Shown here piece by piece: positions 1 through 5,244 of a stretch of 6,113 nucleotides of DNA. The first letter of the stretch is position 1. Each line of letters begins with the position of its first letter. The translations under genes and the position numbers were made by a program. Below the pieces are notes generated by a model. The model made no database searches and was not told the origin of the DNA. It saw nothing but the letters and a program-made list of their open reading frames with translations. Location: the NCBI GenBank assembly GCA_938022485.1, contig CALIEE010000188.1, forward strand, positions 1 through 6,113, read 5' to 3'. Source of the stretch: an uncultured bacterium. Lineage in GTDB: Bacteria > Bdellovibrionota_C > UBA2361 > SZUA-149 > CALKYB01.

Positions 1-2
1 TA

Positions 3-905
3 AGTGACCAAGAATTAGCAGAGACAGCTGCAGATAATAGACAACTCTCCAAAAAAGTTAAAAGTTTAAAAGGTAAGCTCAATTCTCGTGCTCAACCAAC
101 CTCTTCAGCTAAGGTTGATGACCCTCAAGCAACTATTCGAATGCTTAAGGAGAGTGAAGCAGATCTTCTTAGAAAGGTCGTAGAATACCGAAAAGAGGTA
201 CGTTCTCTAAGTCGTAAGTTATCAGCCGTAGAACAAAAACCAGCCAGTGCAACTTCGACTTCTGAGTTAAATCGTCTCAAGAAAGAAGTAATTTCCCTCA
301 AAGGTAAGCTTAAGTTGAAAGAAGAGGAGATTTCAGCTCTTTCTTCTGGCAAGCCTGTAAGGCCTCGACCTATCCAAACAAAAAGCCAATCTACTGCAGC
401 TAGTTCCTCTCCAGTTGCAACAGCAGTTGCCTCGGCCCCAGCTCCCATTGCTACTGCCACCGCAACTAAATCAACCTCAAGAGACATGAGAGTTAAGGTT
501 ACAGTTCCAAAAGCGAACCTAAGAACTGGTCCTGGAAAAAAGCATGGCGTCGTTACTCAAATTGCAAAAGGAGTAGTATTATCTGCGGAGTCTCGTTCTG
601 GAACTTGGTTTAGAGTTCTTGACCCAACGGGTAAACGAGCTTTTATTTCAGCCGATGTAGTAAGACTACTTAAACCACAAACCAGGCCTTCACTGGCTGC
701 TCAGAGGACAGAAAGACCAGCTCTCAAGCCAAGGCAAGCTTCTCGTGTCCCAGTTCCAGAAGGCTTTGTACCCTTTGAAGCTGTCAGACCAGCAGCTGCG
801 AGGCCAGCGGCAAAGCCAACTGAAAGAACAGCAGCTAAGCAAGCAGCACCTAAAGATGCTGAGCAAAGAGCATTTGATCAACTAAAACAAAGGCTTTCTA
901 GGTAG
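3..905 (+). CDS. Coiled-coil protein with C-terminal-half bacterial SH3 domain (5' end outside window)
   Basis: The reading frame is open from the first bases, so the ATG at 141 is probably internal and the gene starts upstream. Of the 300 codons visible, the first ~115 are charged and heptad-like. They hold three related segments around KKVKSLKGKL (~17-26), KEVRSLSRKL (~64-73) and KEVISLKGKL (~95-104), suggesting a repeated coiled coil. An Ala/Thr/Ser/Pro-rich linker follows (~120-160). Next is a bacterial SH3 domain (~164-223) with the typical NLRTGPG turn and a TWFRVLDPTGKRAFIS strand region. The tail is rich in Pro, Ala, Arg and Lys. SH3b domains usually bind peptidoglycan or peptides, so an envelope role is inferred. 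No signal peptide can be judged because the N-terminus is missing. The M23 peptidase gene begins five bases after the stop codon, so a shared operon and a partnership in wall remodelling are likely. I recognise no specific family name. Confidence 0.85.
   Translation, partial: SDQELAETAADNRQLSKKVKSLKGKLNSRAQPTSSAKVDDPQATIRMLKESEADLLRKVVEYRKEVRSLSRKLSAVEQKPASATSTSELNRLKKEVISLKGKLKLKEEEISALSSGKPVRPRPIQTKSQSTAASSSPVATAVASAPAPIATATATKSTSRDMRVKVTVPKANLRTGPGKKHGVVTQIAKGVVLSAESRSGTWFRVLDPTGKRAFISADVVRLLKPQTRPSLAAQRTERPALKPRQASRVPVPEGFVPFEAVRPAAARPAAKPTERTAAKQAAPKDAEQRAFDQLKQRLSR
900..903 (+). promoter_or_regulatory. Shine-Dalgarno overlapping the upstream stop codon
   Basis: The AGGT at 900-903 overlaps the stop codon of the SH3 gene (903-905). 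It lies seven bases before the ATG at 911. This favours ATG 911 over the in-frame TTG at 908 and implies translational coupling of the two genes. Confidence 0.5.
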
Positions 906-910
906 TATTG

Positions 911-1435
911 ATGATGAAGTTTTTTTCAGGTTTTAAAATAGTTTGTTACCTTACCTTAGCAGCTACTTTTATCTGTGAGCTTACCTTCAACTATGCTCAA
1001 GCAGACCAATATGAAAACAGTCGGTCTGACTTAGTATATCCTCTGATAGCCGACCGTGTTTCAAGTAAATTTGGAACTAGAGTTCATCCGATAAAAAAAC
1101 ATCGTAGTCATCACAACGGAATTGACTTAGCTGCTCCTCGCGGAGCTCACGTTAGAGCAGTAAGCGGAGGTAAGATAATTTTTGCAGCGGATTACAAAGG
1201 TTTTGGAAAACTAATCACTATCGCCCACGATGATAAAAACGTCTCTCTTTATGGCCATCTTCACGAAATTCTTGTCGAAGTTGGTCAGTGGGTAAAGTCC
1301 GGAGAACTCATCGGAAAAGTTGGAAGCACCGGACGCTCCACTGGTCCTCATCTTCATTTTGAATGGAGGAATGATGGGAAGCCGGTTAATCCGCAAGAGG
1401 TGTTGCCAGGTATCACCCACAAAGCCCAAGGCTGA
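911..1435 (+). CDS. Secreted M23 family (LytM-type) metallopeptidase
   Basis: The predicted product is 174 aa, a zinc endopeptidase fold that cuts cross-links in peptidoglycan peptides. An N-terminal hydrophobic stretch with a plausible cleavage after Ala-Gln-Ala (residue 31) suggests export to the periplasm. The catalytic domain fills residues ~42-165. The HxxxD motif is His68/Asp72 in HHNGID, and the HxH motif is His147/His149 in GPHLHFEW. His116 in YGHL is the usual third histidine. By family knowledge His68, Asp72 and His149 bind zinc, and His116 and His147 act in catalysis. All are present, so the enzyme should be active, unlike degenerate EnvC/NlpD-type activators. It has no coiled coil of its own, but the gene just upstream supplies coiled coil and SH3, so the pair may work as a split version of the usual coiled-coil-M23 fusion. 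The TTG at 908 is an alternative start. The last four bases form part of an inverted repeat. Confidence 0.94.
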   Translation: MMKFFSGFKIVCYLTLAATFICELTFNYAQADQYENSRSDLVYPLIADRVSSKFGTRVHPIKKHRSHHNGIDLAAPRGAHVRAVSGGKIIFAADYKGFGKLITIAHDDKNVSLYGHLHEILVEVGQWVKSGELIGKVGSTGRSTGPHLHFEWRNDGKPVNPQEVLPGITHKAQG

Positions 1436-1557
1436 GAGCTAAGATTTTTGGTATTCTCTTCGTTGCCCAGCGGAAGCTCCTCGCTGCGGCGTGCAGCAGC
1501 ACGCCTCACTCGTCGCCCCTTGGGCGCCTCGATAATCCCAAAAATCTTAGCTCTCAG
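1432..1557. repeat. Palindromic fold-back element, repeat copy A
   Basis: Perfect 20-bp terminal inverted repeats lie at 1432-1451 (CTGAGAGCTAAGATTTTTGG) and 1538-1557. The centre is a 7-bp hairpin (1488-1494 with 1499-1505, loop AGCA). Between centre and ends the two halves still pair in part (ATT, TC and GCCCA blocks, plus G-U pairs). The whole 126-bp unit can therefore fold as one long imperfect hairpin. It is GC-richer than its surroundings and starts on the stop codon of the M23 gene. It resembles a non-autonomous palindromic intergenic repeat (MITE or REP-like). It could end or stabilise the upstream transcript, but there is no clear U-tract. Confidence 0.8.
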
Positions 1558-1560
1558 CAG

Positions 1561-1737
1561 TTCAGAGCAAGGTATTCTCCGTGGCTCGGCGGGTTCTCCT
1601 TATTGCGGTGTCTCGGCCCGCTTGGCAGGCCGAAGCATAGGTGATGCGACTGAAGAGGGAGCATCACGCACTACACGCCTCATTCGTCGACCCTTGAGCG
1701 CCTCGATAATCCCAAATTTGTTAGCTCTCAGCAGTTT
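1561..1737. repeat. Repeat copy B, enlarged by two extra hairpins
   Basis: The right half (1671-1733) matches 1497-1560 of copy A closely, including the shared blocks ACGCCTCA, CGCCTCGATAATCCCAAA and TTAGCTCTCAGCAG. The left half keeps GGTATTCTC (1571-1579). The middle is about 50 bases longer than in copy A. It carries two perfect hairpins: TCGGCC/GGCCGA (1613-1618 with 1628-1633) and GTGATGC/GCATCAC (1641-1647 with 1661-1667). Its terminal inverted repeat is degraded. Confidence 0.65.
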
Positions 1738-1860
1738 ATAGAGAATGTATTCTTTTTCGTTGTCAGGGGGATCTTCTCACGGTGTCGTGTAGCAGCACGC
1801 CTCATTCGTCGACCCTTGAGGGCCTCGGATAGTCCCTAAAAAACTAACTCTTTAGGCCCA
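1738..1860. repeat. Repeat copy C, degenerate
   Basis: A third copy is recognised by GTATTCT (1747-1753) and by GCAGCACGCCTCATTCGTCG (1792-1811), followed by ACCCTTGAGGGCCTCG. These match copies A and B. The outer right arm has diverged to CTAAAAAACTAACTC. The conserved ACGCCTCA anchor falls at 1501, 1675 and 1797 in the three copies. The spacing is therefore unequal (174 and 122 bases) and this is not a clean tandem array. Confidence 0.6.
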
Positions 1861-1914
1861 TCTCTGGGTTAGATTGATCTATCTTTATTCTTACTTTTAG
1901 AGGCTAGTTGAAGG

Positions 1915-1949
1915 TTTTCATGCACTTAAGCGGCTTAACTACATGAAAA
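1915..1949. promoter_or_regulatory. Two-tier symmetric dyad upstream of the first pilin gene
   Basis: The outer stem is TTTTCATG/CATGAAAA (1915-1922 with 1942-1949). The inner stem is TTAAG/CTTAA (1926-1930 with 1934-1938) around a CGG loop. The two are separated by symmetric three-base internal loops. There is no T-run after it, so it is not a terminator. It may be an operator-like dyad or an RNA leader structure. Function is inferred only. Confidence 0.45.
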
Positions 1950-2032
1950 TACTAGGCAATTATCAGAATATTTCTCATTTTAGATGTCACGCATTCAGGG
2001 CGCACCCGCATAACAATTATAGAAAGTATTGT

Positions 2033-2054
2033 AGCCGGTCTTTGGGCGGCTTTT
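2033..2054 (+). terminator. Weak terminator-like hairpin in the pilin leader
   Basis: The stem AGCCG/CGGCT (2033-2037 with 2047-2051) is followed by only four T residues. It matches the strong terminator at 2538-2577 apart from a seven-base and a one-base deletion. It could attenuate transcription into the pilin gene, or be the remnant of an older terminator. Confidence 0.35.
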
Positions 2055-2060
2055 ATGAAG

Positions 2061-2080
2061 TGAATACAAATGTGTATTCA
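2061..2080 (+). promoter_or_regulatory. Hairpin just upstream of the pilin ribosome binding site
   Basis: A perfect 7-bp stem TGAATAC/GTATTCA (2061-2067 with 2074-2080) has a six-base loop. It ends six bases before the AGGAGA at 2087. A 5' stem at this place may stabilise the mRNA or keep the ribosome site open. The role is inferred. Confidence 0.4.
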
Positions 2081-2086
2081 AAATTT

Positions 2087-2092
2087 AGGAGA
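2087..2092 (+). promoter_or_regulatory. Strong ribosome binding site that fixes the pilin start
   Basis: AGGAGA sits seven bases before the ATG at 2100. It fixes the start there rather than at the in-frame ATG at 2070, which lies inside a hairpin and has no ribosome site. The strength suggests a highly expressed product, as expected for a structural subunit. Confidence 0.8.
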
Positions 2093-2099
2093 TATTATT

Positions 2100-2519
2100 A
2101 TGAAAACTTTCTTGAAAGAAGGAGCGGAGGGCTTTAATAAGCTAAGCCGTTCATTTCACTCAAAGTTGTTGGTTAACGCTAACACTTTATCCGTTGCTGC
2201 TGGTCTGACACTTATTACAGTTGGACTTGTTGATGTTGCTTCAGCTCAGGTTGACGCCCCTCAGTGGGACCAAACTAGAGTTGCGCAGGCTGCAGAATTC
2301 TTGCTTAGCATGATTGAAGGTGCTCTTGGAGCTCTTGTTATGATTGTAGCTGGAATCGGAGCTATCGTAGCTGCTGCTATGGGAGCTTATAGAGCTGCTG
2401 TTGGTATGCTTGTGGTTGCTGTTGGAGCATTTATTCTTAGAACACTAGTTACTCTATTCTTCGGTGAGAACTTCACTGGAATTGATGAAGGTGGTGCTTC
2501 TAACCCACTTGGTGGATAA
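2100..2519 (+). CDS. VirB2/TrbC-like pilin subunit, paralog 1
   Basis: The product is 139 aa. It has a long N-terminal extension, a hydrophobic segment (~29-46) and a good signal peptidase site after Val-Ala-Ser-Ala (residue 49), giving a ~90-residue mature protein. The mature part has a short polar start (VDAPQWDQ), then two hydrophobic helices (~75-94 and ~100-121). A short loop with one arginine (GAYRAA) separates them, and the tail is Gly-rich. This architecture is that of VirB2/TrbC pilins of type IV secretion systems: a cleaved leader and two helices with a small basic turn. An alignment by eye to VirB2 runs to the common F-G...TG end. The assignment rests on architecture, because pilin sequences diverge quickly. 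A holin-like or other small inner-membrane protein is the main alternative. A strong ribosome site and a strong terminator make it a likely single-gene, high-level transcript. No other secretion gene is in the window. Confidence 0.75.
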   Translation: MKTFLKEGAEGFNKLSRSFHSKLLVNANTLSVAAGLTLITVGLVDVASAQVDAPQWDQTRVAQAAEFLLSMIEGALGALVMIVAGIGAIVAAAMGAYRAAVGMLVVAVGAFILRTLVTLFFGENFTGIDEGGASNPLGG

Positions 2520-2537
2520 CACCTAGCAGTAAAACGC

Positions 2538-2577
2538 AAAAAAGCCGGTCCCGTAAATTTGGGCCGGCTTTTTTTTT
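2538..2577 (+). terminator. Strong intrinsic terminator after pilin paralog 1
   Basis: The stem GCCGG/CCGGC continues with CCC/GGG across one bulged T (2544-2552 with 2561-2568). It is flanked by an A-run (2538-2543) and followed by nine T residues (2569-2577). It lies 18 bases after the stop codon and separates paralog 1 from paralog 2 transcriptionally. Confidence 0.9.
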
Positions 2578-2768
2578 GCCCAAGAGACTTTCTAAGAGAT
2601 CCTAACGATATTAAAAGACATTTTCCTCAGGAAAGTAATCCAAAGCACCCTGACTTAGAGCTCTCCTCAACCCCTTCCACAAACTAATAATAGGTGTTAT
2701 TTTTAGAGGTGTTTAAATACCGTGTGGCCTAATAGCTTACCCCAGCTGCACTTAACCAAGTTGTTGCA

Positions 2769-3140
2769 ATGAAAACTCTATCGAACTACTCCAGATATTC
2801 CTACAGTTGGCTGCAAGTTCACTCTAACAAGATAGTCGTCCTTTTTGGCCTTGCTCTTGTTTTAGGAGGTCTAACTGAATCATTGCAATCTCAAACTTTT
2901 GAGCCAGACTGGGATCAGGAGCGAATAGTTGTTGCAGCAGATTACCTGCTTGCGGTTATTGAAGGTGCCTTTGGTGCCTTGGTGATGGTTGTAGCTGGAA
3001 TTGCCGCAATTGTAGCCGCCACTATGGGAGCTTATAGAGCTTCAGTAGCCATGCTAGTTGTAGCCGTTGGTTCTTTTATTCTTCGCTCTTTAGTAGAGCT
3101 TTTCTTTGGACCTGAGTTTACGGGTGTTGAGGATCTTTAG
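2769..3140 (+). CDS. VirB2/TrbC-like pilin subunit, paralog 2
   Basis: The product is 123 aa. From the mature start (Q-x-x-x-P-x-WDQ) to FFG..FTG it matches paralog 1 at about 55 of 82 positions, counted by eye. The second half is nearly the same, with EGAFGALVMVVAGI, MGAYRAS and MLVVAVGSFILRSLV. The start is supported by the shared MKT beginning and by an in-frame stop not far upstream. There is no recognisable Shine-Dalgarno sequence. The leader peptide is shorter and its cleavage site (around LQS-QTF, residue 41) is a poorer signal than Ala-x-Ala. The Gly-rich tail of paralog 1 is absent. It is intact and conserved in the membrane region, so it is probably a functional minor or alternative subunit rather than a pseudogene. 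The strong terminator upstream implies its own promoter, which I could not identify in 2578-2768. Confidence 0.75.
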   Translation: MKTLSNYSRYSYSWLQVHSNKIVVLFGLALVLGGLTESLQSQTFEPDWDQERIVVAADYLLAVIEGAFGALVMVVAGIAAIVAATMGAYRASVAMLVVAVGSFILRSLVELFFGPEFTGVEDL

Positions 3141-3166
3141 GATAACAAACCTAAAGCTTATTTTTT
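3135..3166 (+). terminator. Possible terminator between convergent pilin 2 and purC
   Basis: The perfect stem CTTTAGG/CCTAAAG (3135-3141 with 3150-3156) includes the pilin 2 stop codon. It is followed by CTTATTTTTT on the plus strand. The four bases before the T-run weaken the call. On the minus strand the same hairpin overlaps the purC stop but has no T-run. Confidence 0.4.
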
Positions 3167-4122
3167 AGGCCACTACCAAGAGCCTCAACCTCTGATTTTA
3201 TATCTCTTACTTCTGCTTGGAAGCTTTCACCTGTGATTGTTTCATAGGCTTCGATATACTTCTCAGCAACTTGAGCCCTGAAGTCGTCAGGAAAATCTGG
3301 GGGAGTGCCTTCTCCCATATACCCTTGTTCAATCAACCAGCCTCGGACAAACTCCTTATCCAGCTTTTTTGGCTCTTCTCCGCTCTGATATGCCTGCTGA
3401 TAGCTCTCAGCTATCCAGTAACGACTGCTATCAGAGGTATGGACTTCATCGGCTAAAATCAGGCGTTTATTGCCCTCTCCGTCGTCGATCAGACCGAACT
3501 CGTACTTGGTATCAACCAGGATTAGTCCTCTTTCAGCAGCGAGCTTAGTGCCGAACTCAAACAGCTCCATTGCCTTTTCTGAGACTTCTTTCCAAATTTC
3601 TTCTTTAACTATTCCTTGTCTTAGAATTTCTTCAGAGGAAATCGGTTGGTCATGCTCTCCTACTTCGGCTTTTGTTGAAGGAGTTAAAAGTGGAGCTTCG
3701 AACTTATGAGATTTCTTTAAACCTGCAGGAAGCGGAATGCCGGAAATATCTTTTCCAGCCTGGTAGTCTCGCCAGGCACTTCCGGTTAGGTAGCCTCTAA
3801 TCACTACTTCAACTGGTAGTATTTCAGCTTGTTTTCCAATAAAAATATTTGGGTGTGGGCGGTCAATAATATGATTCTCAATAATGTGCTCAGTTTGCTT
3901 GAACCAGTAATGAGCCATGTCATTGAGCACCTGACCTTTAAAAGGAATTGAAGTTAGAACAACATCAAAGGCACTTAAGCGATCTGAGGTTACTAAGATG
4001 CGCTTGTCTCCAACCACGTAAGAATCTCTCACTTTGCCAGGAATTTTCTCACCCAGACCCGAGAGTTCAGTTTTTTCGAGGGTGTTTGGGATTTGCTTGA
4101 TTGCTTGGTCTTTTACACTCAT
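3151..4122 (-). CDS. purC: Phosphoribosylaminoimidazole-succinocarboxamide synthase (SAICAR synthetase)
   Basis: The product is 323 aa. It is the purine-pathway enzyme that uses ATP to join aspartate to CAIR, giving SAICAR, in the cytoplasm. Both family signatures are present: LPVEVVIRGYLTGS (residues ~102-115) and LVDTKYEFG (~202-210). The N-terminal nucleotide-binding part shows GKVRDSY (29-35) and TSDRLSAFDV (45-54). ADEVHTSDSSRYW (~224-236) is the conserved late motif. The length fits the long form of about 300 residues, with a C-terminal extension carrying DKEFVRGWL, as in eukaryotic and some bacterial enzymes, rather than the ~240-residue E. coli type. The start has only a weak AAGAA-type ribosome site. 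The gene stands alone, convergent with pilin 2 and separated from the LOG gene by a terminator and a candidate promoter. Confidence 0.97.
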   Translation of the reverse strand: MSVKDQAIKQIPNTLEKTELSGLGEKIPGKVRDSYVVGDKRILVTSDRLSAFDVVLTSIPFKGQVLNDMAHYWFKQTEHIIENHIIDRPHPNIFIGKQAEILPVEVVIRGYLTGSAWRDYQAGKDISGIPLPAGLKKSHKFEAPLLTPSTKAEVGEHDQPISSEEILRQGIVKEEIWKEVSEKAMELFEFGTKLAAERGLILVDTKYEFGLIDDGEGNKRLILADEVHTSDSSRYWIAESYQQAYQSGEEPKKLDKEFVRGWLIEQGYMGEGTPPDFPDDFRAQVAEKYIEAYETITGESFQAEVRDIKSEVEALGSGLKNKL

Positions 4123-4172
4123 TTTTCTTGATAATCTTAGATCTAAATTTAGCAGTTTCTAATGAAGAGGGG

Positions 4173-4202
4173 GTTATAGCTTTTAAGGTGGTCAGGCTGC
4201 AA
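4173..4202 (-). promoter_or_regulatory. Candidate sigma-70 type promoter for purC
   Basis: Reading the minus strand, TTGCAG (4202-4197) and TATAAC (4178-4173) are separated by 18 bases. This would give a leader of about 40 bases to the purC ATG. The -10 box matches five of six consensus positions and the -35 box only three. No purine operator was recognised. Confidence 0.35.
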
Positions 4203-4231
4203 ACACGGTGAAATCTGGCGATCAATCTATG

Positions 4232-4277
4232 AAAAAAAGGGACCAATTGAGATTCTGTGAATCGTGTAATTAGCCCC
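4232..4277 (-). terminator. Two-tier intrinsic terminator of the LOG-family gene
   Basis: On the minus strand a 10-bp outer stem (GGGGCTAATT with AATTGGTCCC, including two G-U pairs) encloses an inner GATTC-ACA-GAATC hairpin. Seven T residues follow immediately. It begins 41 bases after the LOG gene stop and ends upstream of the purC promoter candidate. A separate small hairpin GGATAC/GTATCC lies at 4281-4298. Confidence 0.8.
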
Positions 4278-4317
4278 AAAGGATACCATGATGTATCCGT
4301 GTTCAAGCTTATTCTTA

Positions 4318-5244
4318 CTATGCTGCCTTAGGTAAAGCTTTTTCGCAGGTCGCAAAACGAGCGAGATTTTCAACCGTGTCGTAGACGACTCGAAAGCCAT
4401 TTTTTTCAGCTACGGTTGAATCGCAGTCGTGAGCTATCCGGAGGACAACCACGTTGTGCTTTGGTGGCTCTTCCGCAGTTTTGGCATACCAAAAATCTTC
4501 GAGTTGTATCATCAAACCCCGCCATAAGTAGACCTGACCATCTCTAGGATGTTCGAACTTGGTATCCCAGATGAAAAGCGTTTTCGATTTCTGTCCATAT
4601 GGGTTAACGGTTGAGCGAAGCTGGTTATAGAGCAGATGAACACAAATCTCATCCAGTGTGCCAATTCCACCCATGAACACAATAAGGCTTTTGAACTTGT
4701 TTTTGCCAAAGGCCACAAGCAGATTCAAAGCGAAGCGTCGAAGACCGATTTCTGCAAAGGGAGGCCCTTCAATTATATTGGGGTTTTCCTTATCAGCAAA
4801 AGCCTCTTCAGTTTGACCACCAGTGCCTGGGTTTCCAAGCCAGAGCAAAGGAATTAGAAAAAGGCGATAGGTAAAGCCACCCTTCGTTGCATGCTTGATC
4901 AGATTCTTGGAGATATACCCCATTACCCCTGAGTCACCACCACCGTTGCCAATAGCAATGCCGTTCGCAGCGCAGACCTCGGTGACAGCATTCATGCCTG
5001 CCAAGGTATCCTGCGAATTTTCAACAGCCATGTTTCTTGCGCTGCCGTAGGTTATAACGAATTTACCTCCTCGGCGCGCCCAGGCCTGGATAGCATCGCA
5101 GTAAACTCGCAACTGCTCAGTCCAGTCTTGGATTTTATTTGCATCTTTGATCTCAAAGAGACGGAGGAAGTGTTTTGTTTGCACGGCGTAAAATGCCAGG
5201 CAAAGATCTACGTAAATATCTACAGCTCGGTCCTTTAGGGACAT
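4318..5244 (-). CDS. LOG-family protein (lysine-decarboxylase-like fold), probable nucleotide phosphoribohydrolase
   Basis: The product is 308 aa. The family has a Rossmann-like fold. Its characterised members release the base from nucleoside 5'-monophosphates (cytokinin-activating LOG, and PpnN). Visible motifs are GNGGGDSGVMG (99-109), the phosphate-binding glycine loop; GLRRFALN (167-174), at the place of the catalytic arginine; and MGGIGTLDE (191-199), equal to the family's PGGxGTxxE with Glu199 as the catalytic acid. The first position is Met instead of Pro. The protein is much longer than the ~190-residue LOG core. It has ~55 extra N-terminal residues, an enlarged segment between the first two motifs with a hydrophobic YRLFLIPLLWLG run (126-137), and a ~100-residue C-terminal part. 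The start has a weak GAGA ribosome site nine bases upstream. The substrate cannot be told from sequence. It is transcribed alone. Confidence 0.88.
   Translation of the reverse strand: MSLKDRAVDIYVDLCLAFYAVQTKHFLRLFEIKDANKIQDWTEQLRVYCDAIQAWARRGGKFVITYGSARNMAVENSQDTLAGMNAVTEVCAANGIAIGNGGGDSGVMGYISKNLIKHATKGGFTYRLFLIPLLWLGNPGTGGQTEEAFADKENPNIIEGPPFAEIGLRRFALNLLVAFGKNKFKSLIVFMGGIGTLDEICVHLLYNQLRSTVNPYGQKSKTLFIWDTKFEHPRDGQVYLWRGLMIQLEDFWYAKTAEEPPKHNVVVLRIAHDCDSTVAEKNGFRVVYDTVENLARFATCEKALPKAA

Noticed and set aside
125..487. 120-codon minus-strand open frame with Ala/Val-rich sequence.
   Set aside because: It lies opposite the SH3 gene, whose frame has clear coiled-coil and domain features.
1448..1741. 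97-codon plus-strand open frame across repeat copies A and B, giving a twice-repeated peptide (RRPLGASIIP and RRPLSASIIP).
   Set aside because: The peptide repeat is simply the DNA repeat translated. There is no ribosome site, the frame sits inside palindromic DNA, and copy C does not continue it.
1432..1860. CRISPR-like reading of the three repeats.
   Set aside because: The repeats are long, diverged, unequally spaced and palindromic over their length. There are no short uniform repeats with unique spacers and no cas genes.
1943..2137. 64-codon plus-strand frame running into the pilin gene start.
   Set aside because: It has no ribosome site, crosses two leader hairpins, overlaps the well-supported pilin start out of frame, and has an odd composition.
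2692..2713. Direct repeat AGGTGTT at 2692-2698 and 2707-2713 before pilin 2.
   Set aside because: It is only seven bases, far from the start codon, and has no recognised promoter beside it.
2747..2755. The 9-base TGCACTTAA upstream of pilin 2, identical to 1921-1929 upstream of pilin 1.
   Set aside because: Distances to the start codons differ greatly (179 versus 22 bases) and the flanks do not match, so it is probably chance.
4067..4306. 79-codon minus-strand frame covering the purC upstream region.
   Set aside because: It overlaps the purC start, the promoter candidate and the LOG terminator, and shows no protein features.
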